From the NCBI GenBank assembly GCA_934486455.1, contig CAKSPR010000008.1, positions 1-49,854 on the forward strand: DNA of 49,854 nt, read 5' to 3'. Numbering within the stretch: the first letter of the stretch is position 1; each line of letters starts with the position of its first letter. Position numbers and translations under genes: made by a program. This DNA is from an uncultured Eubacteriales bacterium (GTDB lineage Bacteria > Bacillota > Clostridia > Oscillospirales > Acutalibacteraceae). The notes beneath the pieces were generated by a model. The model ran no database searches. It saw only the letters and a program-made list of their open reading frames with translations, and had not been told where the DNA came from. Shown here one piece after another: positions 5,660 to 14,225 of the stretch.

Positions 5660-7498
5660 TTATTCGTTTATGATTTCTCCCTGACCTGATTGAAGCACAA
5701 GGTCGAAGAAGGTATGAATATCAACATATTTGTATTCATATTCGGGAGAACGCTCCTTGGCATAGGCAATAAAGCGTTCGACAAGCTCCTTGGTCTGATC
5801 GGGAGAGTCACATACCGTGCGGTAGCCTGCAAAATTAAATTTGCCCATAAATTCGGTCATATATCGGTACATTTCGGGAATACTTGCCTCGATGCGCTCG
5901 GGCTTGCCCGAAACCTCATTTTGCAGATGAAGGTAGGGAGTACCGTTGTAAACGGTTATGGGACGGGCGAGGGAATTGTGGAAGGAGCCTTTTGGAGAAA
6001 TCTCGTTAAAGGCGGCCATAATTTCGTTTGTTACCGTCTCGTTTCCGTTGATTATAAAGCCGGTAATGTCATAGTCAAAGCGCTCGTAATAGGGCTTTGA
6101 ATACTTTGCCCATTCAAAAATTGCAGGGGGATTTTCGCGGTAATCGCAGGCTGCCGTCAGTCCGAAGGGAATTACATAGCCGGCACCGCTGTCTCCGGCG
6201 ATGAAGAAATCGTTGTCGGTCTTATGCTCGTGAACATAGTCGAAAACCATGGGCGCACGCTCGGAAAGATTGGGGTTGAACGCCCAGTTTATGGGCAGGC
6301 TGCCCCTTGCGTTTTCGTGAGAGAAGAAGTTCCAAACATGCATACGAAGCCATGCTGCCGAATCGTAATCTCCGCCGTAAATGGTGAAGTATTTTGTGTT
6401 TTTATCAAACTCGAGTTTTTCCTTGGGGCGAGGCCAATGATACTCCTTAACATGGCTCTTATAGTTGCAATATGCGCTTGCATTGGGCATAGAGCAGGGG
6501 TGGGCGGCGTCGGCCTCCTTGGCCAGATTAAATGCCGAGCCGAGGCACACGCAATCCCACTCGAGAACGGTGGCAATAACACTGCCCGTGCCCGAATCCT
6601 TGGTATATTTCATCCACCAGGGCGGAAAACCGAGAAGCTGACCGATCTCTCCGTTTGCACGGTCATAGCGGCGGCGGAGAATTTTTATAAAGGTCTCCCG
6701 ATCGGTGCCGAGCTTCTGCTCGGGGTCGTCAATAGGAGCCTCCTTGTCGTAACAGGTCAGATCAAAGAAGAAACAACGGCGTGCAATATAATAATCGTGG
6801 TTGTAAATGCAGTTTTCAAATACATTGCTTTCATAGCGCTCACGGCAAATGTTGCCTCTCGAGCAGGCGGCGCCGTCGAGAATATAGGCGATATATCTCG
6901 ACGAGCAGCGGTCGAAATATTTGTCCATCGCCCAAAGGTAGGCGTCGCATTTTGCGCTGCCCGTGCCCATGTCCACGCTGCCGCCCTTGCCGAACATGCC
7001 GGTAAGATTCTGCTTTTCGGCAACGCCCATATCTTTAAGAAGGTTATAAAGGCTGCCCTCATTTTCATCAAATTTAACCGGCAGGTATCCGTCGAGTCCG
7101 CAAATTGTGGCGGCAACATTGGCGGTCGCGGGAACATTCTCGTCCCACAGCACCGTTCCGCAGGAAAGTATCTGCTCCTTAAAGGTGTTTAGGAATGTGT
7201 CAAAGCTGTCAATGTCGACAATGTTCAGGTGGGAAAAGCTTTTTCCCTCCCCCGTGATATAGTCGAGCCAAAATTCGTCCACGCCGTCGTTCTGAAGGTA
7301 CATAAGAATGTTGCCGTTGGTTTCATAGTCGCGGTTAAGAAGTCCCTGTAAGCTGCATATAAAGCGGGCGGCATCCTTTTCAAAAAGGTTCTCCATGCCC
7401 TCAAAGAGCTTGTGCTGTATGCGGTAGAGGGTGTTTTTTTGAAGACCCTTTGTGTCCGTCTTAAAGGACATGTCCGGTGATGTATCTTTTTTAATCAT
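5660..7498 (-). CDS. GxGYxYP-family protein, putative glycoside hydrolase
   Basis: This 612-residue protein resembles the GxGYxYP domain family, which has an N-terminal companion domain and a barrel-like C-terminal part and is usually found with polysaccharide-use genes. The signature appears near residues 434-443 as GDSGAGYVIP, so the second Tyr of the motif is replaced by Ile. Trp/Tyr-rich loops (FPPWWMKYTKDSGTG, YGGDYDSAAWLRMHVWNFF) suit carbohydrate contact. No signal peptide is visible at the chosen ATG, which has GGAAG upstream, so it is either cytoplasmic or exported by another route. It is the last gene of the nine-gene locus, behind a stable hairpin at 7520-7551. No enzymatic activity is established for it here. 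Confidence 0.7.
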   Translation of the reverse strand: MIKKDTSPDMSFKTDTKGLQKNTLYRIQHKLFEGMENLFEKDAARFICSLQGLLNRDYETNGNILMYLQNDGVDEFWLDYITGEGKSFSHLNIVDIDSFDTFLNTFKEQILSCGTVLWDENVPATANVAATICGLDGYLPVKFDENEGSLYNLLKDMGVAEKQNLTGMFGKGGSVDMGTGSAKCDAYLWAMDKYFDRCSSRYIAYILDGAACSRGNICRERYESNVFENCIYNHDYYIARRCFFFDLTCYDKEAPIDDPEQKLGTDRETFIKILRRRYDRANGEIGQLLGFPPWWMKYTKDSGTGSVIATVLEWDCVCLGSAFNLAKEADAAHPCSMPNASAYCNYKSHVKEYHWPRPKEKLEFDKNTKYFTIYGGDYDSAAWLRMHVWNFFSHENARGSLPINWAFNPNLSERAPMVFDYVHEHKTDNDFFIAGDSGAGYVIPFGLTAACDYRENPPAIFEWAKYSKPYYERFDYDITGFIINGNETVTNEIMAAFNEISPKGSFHNSLARPITVYNGTPYLHLQNEVSGKPERIEASIPEMYRYMTEFMGKFNFAGYRTVCDSPDQTKELVERFIAYAKERSPEYEYKYVDIHTFFDLVLQSGQGEIINE

Positions 7499-7519
7499 TA
7501 GCTATCTTCCTTTTCTGAA

Positions 7520-7551
7520 AAAGGGGCCGTATCGGGTGATACGGCCCCTTT
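7520..7551 (-). terminator. Terminator-like hairpin between binding protein and GxGYxYP gene
   Basis: This is a 14-bp perfect stem (7520-7533 with 7538-7551, loop GGGT) followed on the minus strand by TTTTTC. It probably stops or trims part of the transcript after the binding-protein gene, a common way of making more binding protein than downstream product. Confidence 0.75.
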
Positions 7552-7575
7552 CGGAATGTTATGTCGGGAGACTGT

Positions 7576-9300
7576 TTAGGCAAGGTTGCCCGAATAGAAC
7601 TCGTCAAGCTGAGACTGAAGCTGTCCCTGAACCTCTGCAACAACAGTGGAGGGATCGGTACCCTTACTGAGAACGGAGGTATCAACCTTAGCAGAAACGG
7701 TAGCGTCGATAGCTCCGGTTCTGTACTCGGCGGTAGCGTTGTTAACGGCATATTTGTATGCGGAAACAGCGTTCTTGTCGAGACCGTTTCTCTGCATCTC
7801 TTCGGACTTAGCGTTGATGATCTTACCGTTGGCATTGGCAAGCTGATTGAGGAAGGTTACCGAAATGCCGGCGGTGCTTTCCTTGTTCTTGGGAACGAGG
7901 AAGCCGTTTCCGTCATAAGCTCCGGTGATGTAGTTGCTCTGGTCGGGACCGATAGGCATAAGAACGAAGCCAAGCTCGAAGGTTGCGCTTGCGGCCATGG
8001 TGGAATAGTAATCCATGTTGGAAGCAAACATTGCAGCCTTGCCGGCGATAAAGTCGTTAACGCTGGTGCTGATGTCTGCATTGTATTTGTAGGACTTGTC
8101 GGTCCAGTAAAGCTCCTTCATGAACTCAAGAGCCTTAATACCGTTCTGGTTGCACATGGTGGCAACGATCTTGCCGCTGGAGTTTCTGGTAGCGGTACCG
8201 CCGGCCTCGGAGGTGATGGCCATACCGATGATGTTGGTGTTGGAGGTTACACCGTAGATGCCGTCGGCCTCGCTGGTGCACTTCTTGGCAACCTCTCTGA
8301 ACTTATCAAAGGTCCATTCCTTGCTCTTATAAGCGGATGCAACAACGTCCTTACCGCCGTTATACTGCTTGATAAGGTCTTTGTTGTAGATAACGCCCAT
8401 GGGAGTTGCGCCCATTGCGGGGAATGCTACTGCATATTTCTTTCCGCTGTAGGTGCAGGACTCGGTAAATCCGTTGGTATAAGCCTTACCGAGGGAGTAA
8501 GAGGAAAGGTCAACTGCACAGCCCTGCTTTGCGACCGCACGGAGAGCGGCAAGAGACAGCTCAAGAATGTCTGCCTGGCAGTTGCCGGCCATGACCTCGT
8601 TTACAACGGCGCCGGCGTCATCGGAATAGGTCTTGAACTCGACAGAGCAGTTGTATTTGGATTTAATGGTCTCGATCTGGGACTTGTAAACATTGCCGAT
8701 GGTGGAGTTCTCGGTGTATTTGCCGGCCTGATGGCTTCCGAGAACAAAGGAGTAGCCCTTAAGAGAGTTGGCAGTTGCACCGCCGTTTCCGCCGCCGTTT
8801 CCGCCGTTGGTGTTAACTCTGTTGGGATCCCTGTTGGCTGCCTTCTGCTGTTCGATTTCCGCGGCCGAAACAACATTGATGTCGTAGGTCTCAACCTCGG
8901 TGTCTTCAGCGCCTTCTTCACTGGCAAGAAGGAAAACCTTAAGCTGCATACCGGTCTCAAGAACGGTGGATGGATGGGTCACCTCTGTTCCGTCGGCATT
9001 AAACATTTTAAGAGCATAGCCTTCGGTGGCAGCAACATCGGTGTTGAACTGCTCAAGGGTAGTGCCCTCGGCAACCTCAATGACCGTTGTGCCGTCGTCA
9101 TTCTCTTTGAGAACAACTCTCTCACTGTTCTCATCGATGGTGAAGTAGTTGGTGCTGCCGGGATCAACCGACACTTCTACCGTGCTGAGGGTTGAAGTGT
9201 CTCCGTTATCTTCGGGCTTTTTCTTACAGGCAGAAAAAGAGCACACTACCATAAGCACTGCAAGCGTAATACTTATCAGTCTTGTGATGTTTGTCTTCAT
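7576..9300 (-). CDS. Extracellular solute-binding lipoprotein of a carbohydrate ABC transporter
   Basis: This 574-residue surface lipoprotein has its lipobox at SFSAC (Cys25). An acidic beta-rich domain of about 115 residues and a Gly/Asn linker (near 155-175) come before the binding fold. The binding fold carries family 1 features such as YAVAFPAMGATPMGVIYN, WTFDKFREVAKKC and AGKAAMFASNMDYY. It should capture sugar and deliver it to the permease pair encoded just upstream (9543-11537). It has its own promoter (9507-9535) and a 200-nt leader, so it can be expressed above the rest of the operon. The substrate is not evident. The N-terminal spacer domain is unusual for this family; I do not recognise it. 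Confidence 0.85.
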   Translation of the reverse strand: MKTNITRLISITLAVLMVVCSFSACKKKPEDNGDTSTLSTVEVSVDPGSTNYFTIDENSERVVLKENDDGTTVIEVAEGTTLEQFNTDVAATEGYALKMFNADGTEVTHPSTVLETGMQLKVFLLASEEGAEDTEVETYDINVVSAAEIEQQKAANRDPNRVNTNGGNGGGNGGATANSLKGYSFVLGSHQAGKYTENSTIGNVYKSQIETIKSKYNCSVEFKTYSDDAGAVVNEVMAGNCQADILELSLAALRAVAKQGCAVDLSSYSLGKAYTNGFTESCTYSGKKYAVAFPAMGATPMGVIYNKDLIKQYNGGKDVVASAYKSKEWTFDKFREVAKKCTSEADGIYGVTSNTNIIGMAITSEAGGTATRNSSGKIVATMCNQNGIKALEFMKELYWTDKSYKYNADISTSVNDFIAGKAAMFASNMDYYSTMAASATFELGFVLMPIGPDQSNYITGAYDGNGFLVPKNKESTAGISVTFLNQLANANGKIINAKSEEMQRNGLDKNAVSAYKYAVNNATAEYRTGAIDATVSAKVDTSVLSKGTDPSTVVAEVQGQLQSQLDEFYSGNLA

Positions 9301-9500
9301 ACAAGCATCTCCTTAAATTAAATTTTTATTATCTCGCAGCCGGTTAACCCGGCAAAAGATCTGATTGTTTGCAAAAGGTCATGCTTTGCAAACGGTCTGC
9401 ACGGAATATCCTCCGCGGCAACCGTTTTTTGCGGAATACACCGACAGGCTCTCAAAAAGGCTTAAAAGGCTGCCGAAACAAAGCTTTTCTTTTGCACCGC
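9301..9500 (-). promoter_or_regulatory. Long structured leader of the binding-protein mRNA
   Basis: About 200 transcribed bases precede the ATG at 9300. They contain a 9-bp hairpin GTTTGCAAA/TTTGCAAAC (9367-9393) and a GCCGG/CCGGC hairpin (9339-9353) near the ribosome site AAGGAG. I do not recognise a known riboswitch in it. Confidence 0.4.
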
Positions 9501-9506
9501 ATTATG

Positions 9507-9535
9507 ATTATATCATGTTTAAAATCAATAATCAA
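9507..9535 (-). promoter_or_regulatory. Internal promoter for the second binding protein
   Basis: On the minus strand TTGATT (9530-9535) is followed after 17 bases by TATAAT (9507-9512), placing the start near 9500. It lies inside the carbohydrate operon, immediately after the permease gene ending at 9543. Confidence 0.8.
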
Positions 9536-9542
9536 TAGTTTA

Positions 9543-10523
9543 TTAGCCGACAATACCGCTTTGAGAAACACCCTGAACAAAGAATCTCTGTCCGAAAATG
9601 TAAACGATAACCAGCGGAAGTATCGAAAGCACGATACCGGTGTCGATTATGGCGTTGCGGAAAACCGTCGTAAAGGACGAAATGTTAACGCCGTAGGCTC
9701 TCAGGCTTATAAGGGCGTTTGTAATAACGGTATAGTCGCTGTGCCCGAGGAAGAGCTGAGAATAATAGTTGTCCGTCCACTGCCAGGAGAAGGCAAAAAG
9801 AATGATGGTAACCATCATGGGCACGGCGTTGGGCAGCATAAGACGGAAGAATATTCCCATGTGGCTGGAGCCGTCGATCATTCCGGCTTCCTCAATTTCG
9901 GTGGGAAGTCCGCGGAAGAACTGGCGCAGCATGTAGATGTAAAGCGAGTTTTTAAAGGCCACGGCCGTTGCCGAAAGAATGATGAAGGGCAGTATTCCGT
10001 TGGAAATATCAATTCTGCCGCCGCCTAACAGCGACACAAGCCCCAGGGGATTAACATGGGCAAAATTCATGTAAAGGGACGCCATAACGACCTGAGGCGG
10101 AATAAGAAGTATCATAATGACGCATCCGAAGATAAGTCCCCTTCCCACAAACTTAAAGCGGGCAAGACCGTATGCCGTAAGAGTACAGCTTAATGTCTGG
10201 AGCACGGATGTTATAACGCAGAGAAGAAGAGTGCGAAGCAGTGTTCTCCAATAATCCATAATTCCCATGGTGGTTATTATGGTGTAAAGGGAAAAGTGCT
10301 TGGGTATATACTGGACCGTCGTATCACTCAAATCCTCATAGCTGAGGAACATCGTGGCAATCTTTTGAATAAACGGAAACAGAATCAGGAAAATAATTCC
10401 GATAAGAACAATGTGACAAAGAATGTTTCCGCCGTGGTCAATATAAAACTTTTTGGTAAATATCGCCTTGGGCTTTTTCTTAGTATTTTCTGTCACAGCG
10501 CCGGCTTTTTTTACAGCTTCCAT
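9543..10523 (-). CDS. Carbohydrate ABC transporter permease, MalG type
   Basis: This 326-residue inner-membrane subunit has six predicted helices. The cytoplasmic EAA loop reads EIEEAGMIDGSSHMGIFFRL, the contact site for the ATPase. The N-terminal extension is Lys-rich, and the length and loop suit the MalG/UgpE branch. It pairs with the MalF-type permease at 10554-11537 and the lipoprotein at 7576-9300. The ATG at 10523 has GGAGG eight bases upstream; the GTG at 10532 would overlap that site. No ATPase gene is nearby, so a shared MsiK/MalK-like ATPase elsewhere is inferred. Confidence 0.88.
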   Translation of the reverse strand: MEAVKKAGAVTENTKKKPKAIFTKKFYIDHGGNILCHIVLIGIIFLILFPFIQKIATMFLSYEDLSDTTVQYIPKHFSLYTIITTMGIMDYWRTLLRTLLLCVITSVLQTLSCTLTAYGLARFKFVGRGLIFGCVIMILLIPPQVVMASLYMNFAHVNPLGLVSLLGGGRIDISNGILPFIILSATAVAFKNSLYIYMLRQFFRGLPTEIEEAGMIDGSSHMGIFFRLMLPNAVPMMVTIILFAFSWQWTDNYYSQLFLGHSDYTVITNALISLRAYGVNISSFTTVFRNAIIDTGIVLSILPLVIVYIFGQRFFVQGVSQSGIVG

Positions 10524-10553
10524 TAATAACACCTCCTGATAATTTTTCCGATT

Positions 10554-11537
10554 TTACTTGTTCTCATAGAAAACAAAGTGGTTGACGACACTGACAACAA
10601 TGGCGATAAGAACGCCGACAAAGGCCAGATAAACGAAAGCTCTTGCCGAAGCATCCTCGTAAGCTCCCGAGGTTATACGGCCGAATATGTCGCCCATAAC
10701 GCTGTTGCTGGAGTTTGTAAAGCTGTCGACTATGGTGTAAACCATGTTAACAAGTATGAGCGGGCTTATCATCGGAATGGTTATCTTCCAAAAGCTCTCC
10801 CACCAGGTGGCGCCTTCCACCGTGGCCGACTCGTAAATGGCGGGTGAAATGGACTGAAGACCGGCAAGGAAGATTATAAGCTGAACGCCCGAGTTTGTAA
10901 CAATCGAATAGATGTTGTCAATCGCTCCCGAAACAAGGGATGTAAGCTGGGGGCTTATACTCAGCGAATTGAGCAGCAGCTTGATGTCGACCTGTGTAAA
11001 CAATCCTCCGGCCACATTTCCGGCCTCGGTCGTAAGAGCCGCCGCCGAAACAAGTCCCATGTTCTCGGCGGTAACGATAACGCCGGTGGAAACAACAACC
11101 GGCAGGAAGAGCATGGCGCGGTAAAATCCCTTGCCGCCCAAGTTTCGGTTAAGAAGGGTGGCTATTATAAGGGCGTATATCAGAATGATGAAAACATTCA
11201 TCAGCATGTTTCCCAGAGATTCGACTATTCCTCTGATAAAATAGGCGTCTCCGAAAATTGCGTCCTTATAATGAGCAAAGCCCACCGGAGTAAAGATGTA
11301 ATTTACCTTTTCCACATCGCTGATACTGAATCTGAAGGACTCAATAAGAGCGGGAATGTATATGACCACAAGGCCCACCAGGAAGGGAAGTATAAAGAGG
11401 TATCCCATGGCGTTTCTTTTTGCGGTCAGATCCATTGTCTTCTTTTTTCTGGGAAGCCTCAGGGCTGCCTGGCCGCCGTTTCCGACGACATTTGAACTTG
11501 CACTTTCTGCTGTTTGTTTAATCTTTGTGAATTTCAT
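10554..11537 (-). CDS. Carbohydrate ABC transporter permease, MalF type
   Basis: This is a 327-residue membrane protein with a Lys/Arg-rich N-terminal cytoplasmic tail (LPRKKKTMDLTAKRNAMGY) followed by six or more helices. The EAA-like loop is YESATVEGATWWESFWKITI. A long periplasm-side loop between the third and fourth helices is typical of the MalF/UgpA side of sugar permease pairs. GGAGGGG lies six bases before the ATG. It sits between the DUF5696-like gene and its MalG-type partner, with 16- and 30-base gaps, clearly one operon. Confidence 0.88.
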   Translation of the reverse strand: MKFTKIKQTAESASSNVVGNGGQAALRLPRKKKTMDLTAKRNAMGYLFILPFLVGLVVIYIPALIESFRFSISDVEKVNYIFTPVGFAHYKDAIFGDAYFIRGIVESLGNMLMNVFIILIYALIIATLLNRNLGGKGFYRAMLFLPVVVSTGVIVTAENMGLVSAAALTTEAGNVAGGLFTQVDIKLLLNSLSISPQLTSLVSGAIDNIYSIVTNSGVQLIIFLAGLQSISPAIYESATVEGATWWESFWKITIPMISPLILVNMVYTIVDSFTNSSNSVMGDIFGRITSGAYEDASARAFVYLAFVGVLIAIVVSVVNHFVFYENK

Positions 11538-11553
11538 TTTCAGCCCCTCCTTC

Positions 11554-14181
11554 CTATCTGTTGACCACGGCGAAGCCCTGTGCCGGAACGGTTACCCCGT
11601 CGACCGTGCTGTCGCTCGTGTTGTAGTTTACCGCAATCCTTCTGCCGTTTTCGTAGGTTGTCACATAAACGCCGTCGGCCACCTTGTCGTGCCCGGTGAT
11701 GACGCAATTCTGAACCCCGTCGAGGGCTTCGGAAATCCGTTTATAGTCGGCAACGGCTGTGTCAAACCATCTCTCGTAGTTGGTGGAATAAAGGTCGGAA
11801 TAGTTGGTATCCTTAACCATCTCGGGCTTGGCATAGTTCAGAATGTATCTGACGCCGGCGCCGTACTCCACCGATTTGAGTATGAGCATATTGTAGTTGT
11901 CGGCGAGATTCAAGGCGTCTCCCGCATATGATATATAGCCGTGAACAACAATTTGCATAAACGGAACGCTTTCGGTCGCAAAGGACAGTCCGCTGTTGTC
12001 CATGGGAATGTTAACAACATCGTCGGCATAGGGCAGTGCGTAGGCATTACCCACATCGACCATGATCTTGTTGTCGGCCGACAGCTTTTCGAGCAGCTTT
12101 TCGGTATCTGTTCTGACCTGCTCGCGGTGAACGGTGTTTTCCTCAAAGTCGGAGAACATGGTGTCACCGACGGTCGAGAGAGCTACCGCTCCGGTTCCCA
12201 GTTTCGACATTCTCTTCATAATGCTGTCGATATTCGAAAGAATTGCCGAGCTTTTATTGACTATCTGAGTAAAGGGAACGGCAATGGCCTTCTGGGTTAT
12301 GTCGCCGGAGGTGTTGGCGTAGGTGACCAGCGTGCCCTCCATAAATCTTGCGTGGGTTGCCGCCGCTCCGAGACTGCCCTTGTTCTTTTCAAGCACAAGC
12401 TCCATGTTGGGATAAAGGGTGTCTCCGTTTTGCTTCATTTTCTCGGCAAGCTCGGCCACTCCCTTTTGGGTTCCGACCTTCGACTGTACATTGCCGATCT
12501 TTGAAAGCTCGTTTTCATATTTATCTCCGTAGAGATTGTTGTATCTTATTGCAATGTTTTTAACGCCGCTTGCGATAAGGCTGTCGTATATTTCGCCGCA
12601 CTGGTCAACCGTCGTCAGAGCGCGGGTGGTATTGTAGGCATACCCTACAAAGGTCTCGCTTCTGAGCACGGCGCCGTAGGTTTCGTAATAGAACCTGGTT
12701 GAATCGTCCGAAAGCTTTTGCTTGTCTCCGAAGATTCTGTCCCTGACCTTTTCGGCCATGCCCACATAGTTGGATTTCTCGCCCGACAGGAAGTTGTAGC
12801 TTATGGTGATATCCTTGTCATAGGGCTTTGAAGCAAATTTGAGCAGGTTACTGAGGTTGGACATTCCGCTGGGCAGGTAGGAATCGAATTCAGCCAGCTG
12901 ATATTCAGTGCCGATATATGCGTAGGGCGTAACATCCGAATAGACGGGATTGTATTCGATAAAGCCCTGACCCGATCCGTTGTCTACATAAGCCACAAAG
13001 GAGTTGTCTCCGTTTGTCAGACCGAACACCGGAAGCGTCGCCTGCTTTAATGTGCCGTTTACCGACTTTGTCCACTGGGTGTGGTCGGGACCGTAGAAGG
13101 GCATGGAAACCGAGTTTTTGGTTTCGGTTTTAATGTCAAAGAGCGAGCCGCTTCCGTCGGGAACGAAAACATATCCGTCGCTTCCGTCGGTGACCGTTCC
13201 GAAGTAAGGCAGAACCGATACCGAATAGAGCTTAAAGTTATCGTCGTCGTATTTGATTTTGTCGGCGGGAACATTAACATGCAGTCCGTCGTTGTCGAGG
13301 GTATATTCAACGGTGATGAAGAAGTTGGCCTCGGCGGGAGTTTCGGAAACATAGCCTACCTTCTTATATTCCTCCTCAACCTGTTCGAGGGTCCAGCCGG
13401 CAGGACGGAGTATCTCGCTGACAAACTTGGTCTTGCGGGTTTTTGCAACGCTTTGTATTATGTAAAGATCCTCGCTCTTGATAAGGGGATATTTACTGGC
13501 GATGGCCTGCTGCTGCTCCTTGTCTATCTCGTTGTATTTGTTGAGAAGATAGAAGGACTGAAACTGATTTCTCTGCGCCGTACCGAGCTTTTCGGAAATA
13601 CTGTTGTATGTTTCAACCGTCAGGACATCGGGAAGCAGGTAGTAGTCGATGGTCTTTCCTATCTTATAGGCCACTCTTATACCGTTGTCCATAGCATAGC
13701 ATTTAACGGTAGGAGCGTATTCGTTGTTGTTTAAAAGAGCGTCTCTGTAGCTTGTGAATATTGTGCTTTTGTTGTTTTCGTCGTAATAATTGAGAAGTAC
13801 CTGGGACATGTATTTGTCCTTTGTGGAGTCAACGGTGGTCGAATCGACAAAATCGTTCTCGCCGAGATTGCTTCTCCAAATATATCCGGTACTCTTTACC
13901 TTGACGCATACGGTCATTGTGTCGGGATCTATCATCAACTGATAGCTGCTGTTGTCGGCAACAAGATCGTAACCTTCGATGTCGGCCGTTCCCCTTGAGG
14001 TGAATTCGGTTCCCTCAAGATTGTTGAGGTCGATGTCGAGGATGCTTTCCTCTTGGGCGGAGGTGTCGGCAGAGGAGGCGTCTTCGCCGTCGGTGCTGTC
14101 CGCACCTTTACAGCCGGTTATTGACAGTACGAGTGCAAGACAAAGCAGTATTACGCTCAAGTGCTTAAATCCGGTTTTCAT
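11554..14181 (-). CDS. DUF5696-like lipoprotein, possible glycosidase
   Basis: This 875-residue surface lipoprotein has its lipobox at SITGC (Cys24). I assign it to the DUF5696 group from its size, layout and company (YIP1 protein, sugar permeases); this is recognition, not a search result. After an acidic linker comes a long beta-rich region (about 60-480), then an alternating beta/alpha part (about 500-800; IASGVKNIAIRYNNLYG, KIMVDVGNAYALPYAD) and a small C-terminal beta domain. That order is common in glycoside hydrolases with a TIM barrel. Catalytic residues cannot be named. It is central in the operon, between the two transporter sets. Confidence 0.65.
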   Translation of the reverse strand: MKTGFKHLSVILLCLALVLSITGCKGADSTDGEDASSADTSAQEESILDIDLNNLEGTEFTSRGTADIEGYDLVADNSSYQLMIDPDTMTVCVKVKSTGYIWRSNLGENDFVDSTTVDSTKDKYMSQVLLNYYDENNKSTIFTSYRDALLNNNEYAPTVKCYAMDNGIRVAYKIGKTIDYYLLPDVLTVETYNSISEKLGTAQRNQFQSFYLLNKYNEIDKEQQQAIASKYPLIKSEDLYIIQSVAKTRKTKFVSEILRPAGWTLEQVEEEYKKVGYVSETPAEANFFITVEYTLDNDGLHVNVPADKIKYDDDNFKLYSVSVLPYFGTVTDGSDGYVFVPDGSGSLFDIKTETKNSVSMPFYGPDHTQWTKSVNGTLKQATLPVFGLTNGDNSFVAYVDNGSGQGFIEYNPVYSDVTPYAYIGTEYQLAEFDSYLPSGMSNLSNLLKFASKPYDKDITISYNFLSGEKSNYVGMAEKVRDRIFGDKQKLSDDSTRFYYETYGAVLRSETFVGYAYNTTRALTTVDQCGEIYDSLIASGVKNIAIRYNNLYGDKYENELSKIGNVQSKVGTQKGVAELAEKMKQNGDTLYPNMELVLEKNKGSLGAAATHARFMEGTLVTYANTSGDITQKAIAVPFTQIVNKSSAILSNIDSIMKRMSKLGTGAVALSTVGDTMFSDFEENTVHREQVRTDTEKLLEKLSADNKIMVDVGNAYALPYADDVVNIPMDNSGLSFATESVPFMQIVVHGYISYAGDALNLADNYNMLILKSVEYGAGVRYILNYAKPEMVKDTNYSDLYSTNYERWFDTAVADYKRISEALDGVQNCVITGHDKVADGVYVTTYENGRRIAVNYNTSDSTVDGVTVPAQGFAVVNR

Positions 14182-14225
14182 AATTTCCCTTCCTTTTGCA
14201 ATAGTTTATCTGCTGTTTGCGTTCG

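Noticed and set aside
6224..7192. A 322-codon plus-strand reading frame
   Set aside because: Antisense to the GxGYxYP gene; no ribosome site and no family resemblance.
7561..9195. A 544-codon plus-strand reading frame
   Set aside because: It lies wholly antisense to the solute-binding lipoprotein gene, has Gly/Val/Leu-rich composition typical of an antisense frame, and has no ribosome site or known domain.
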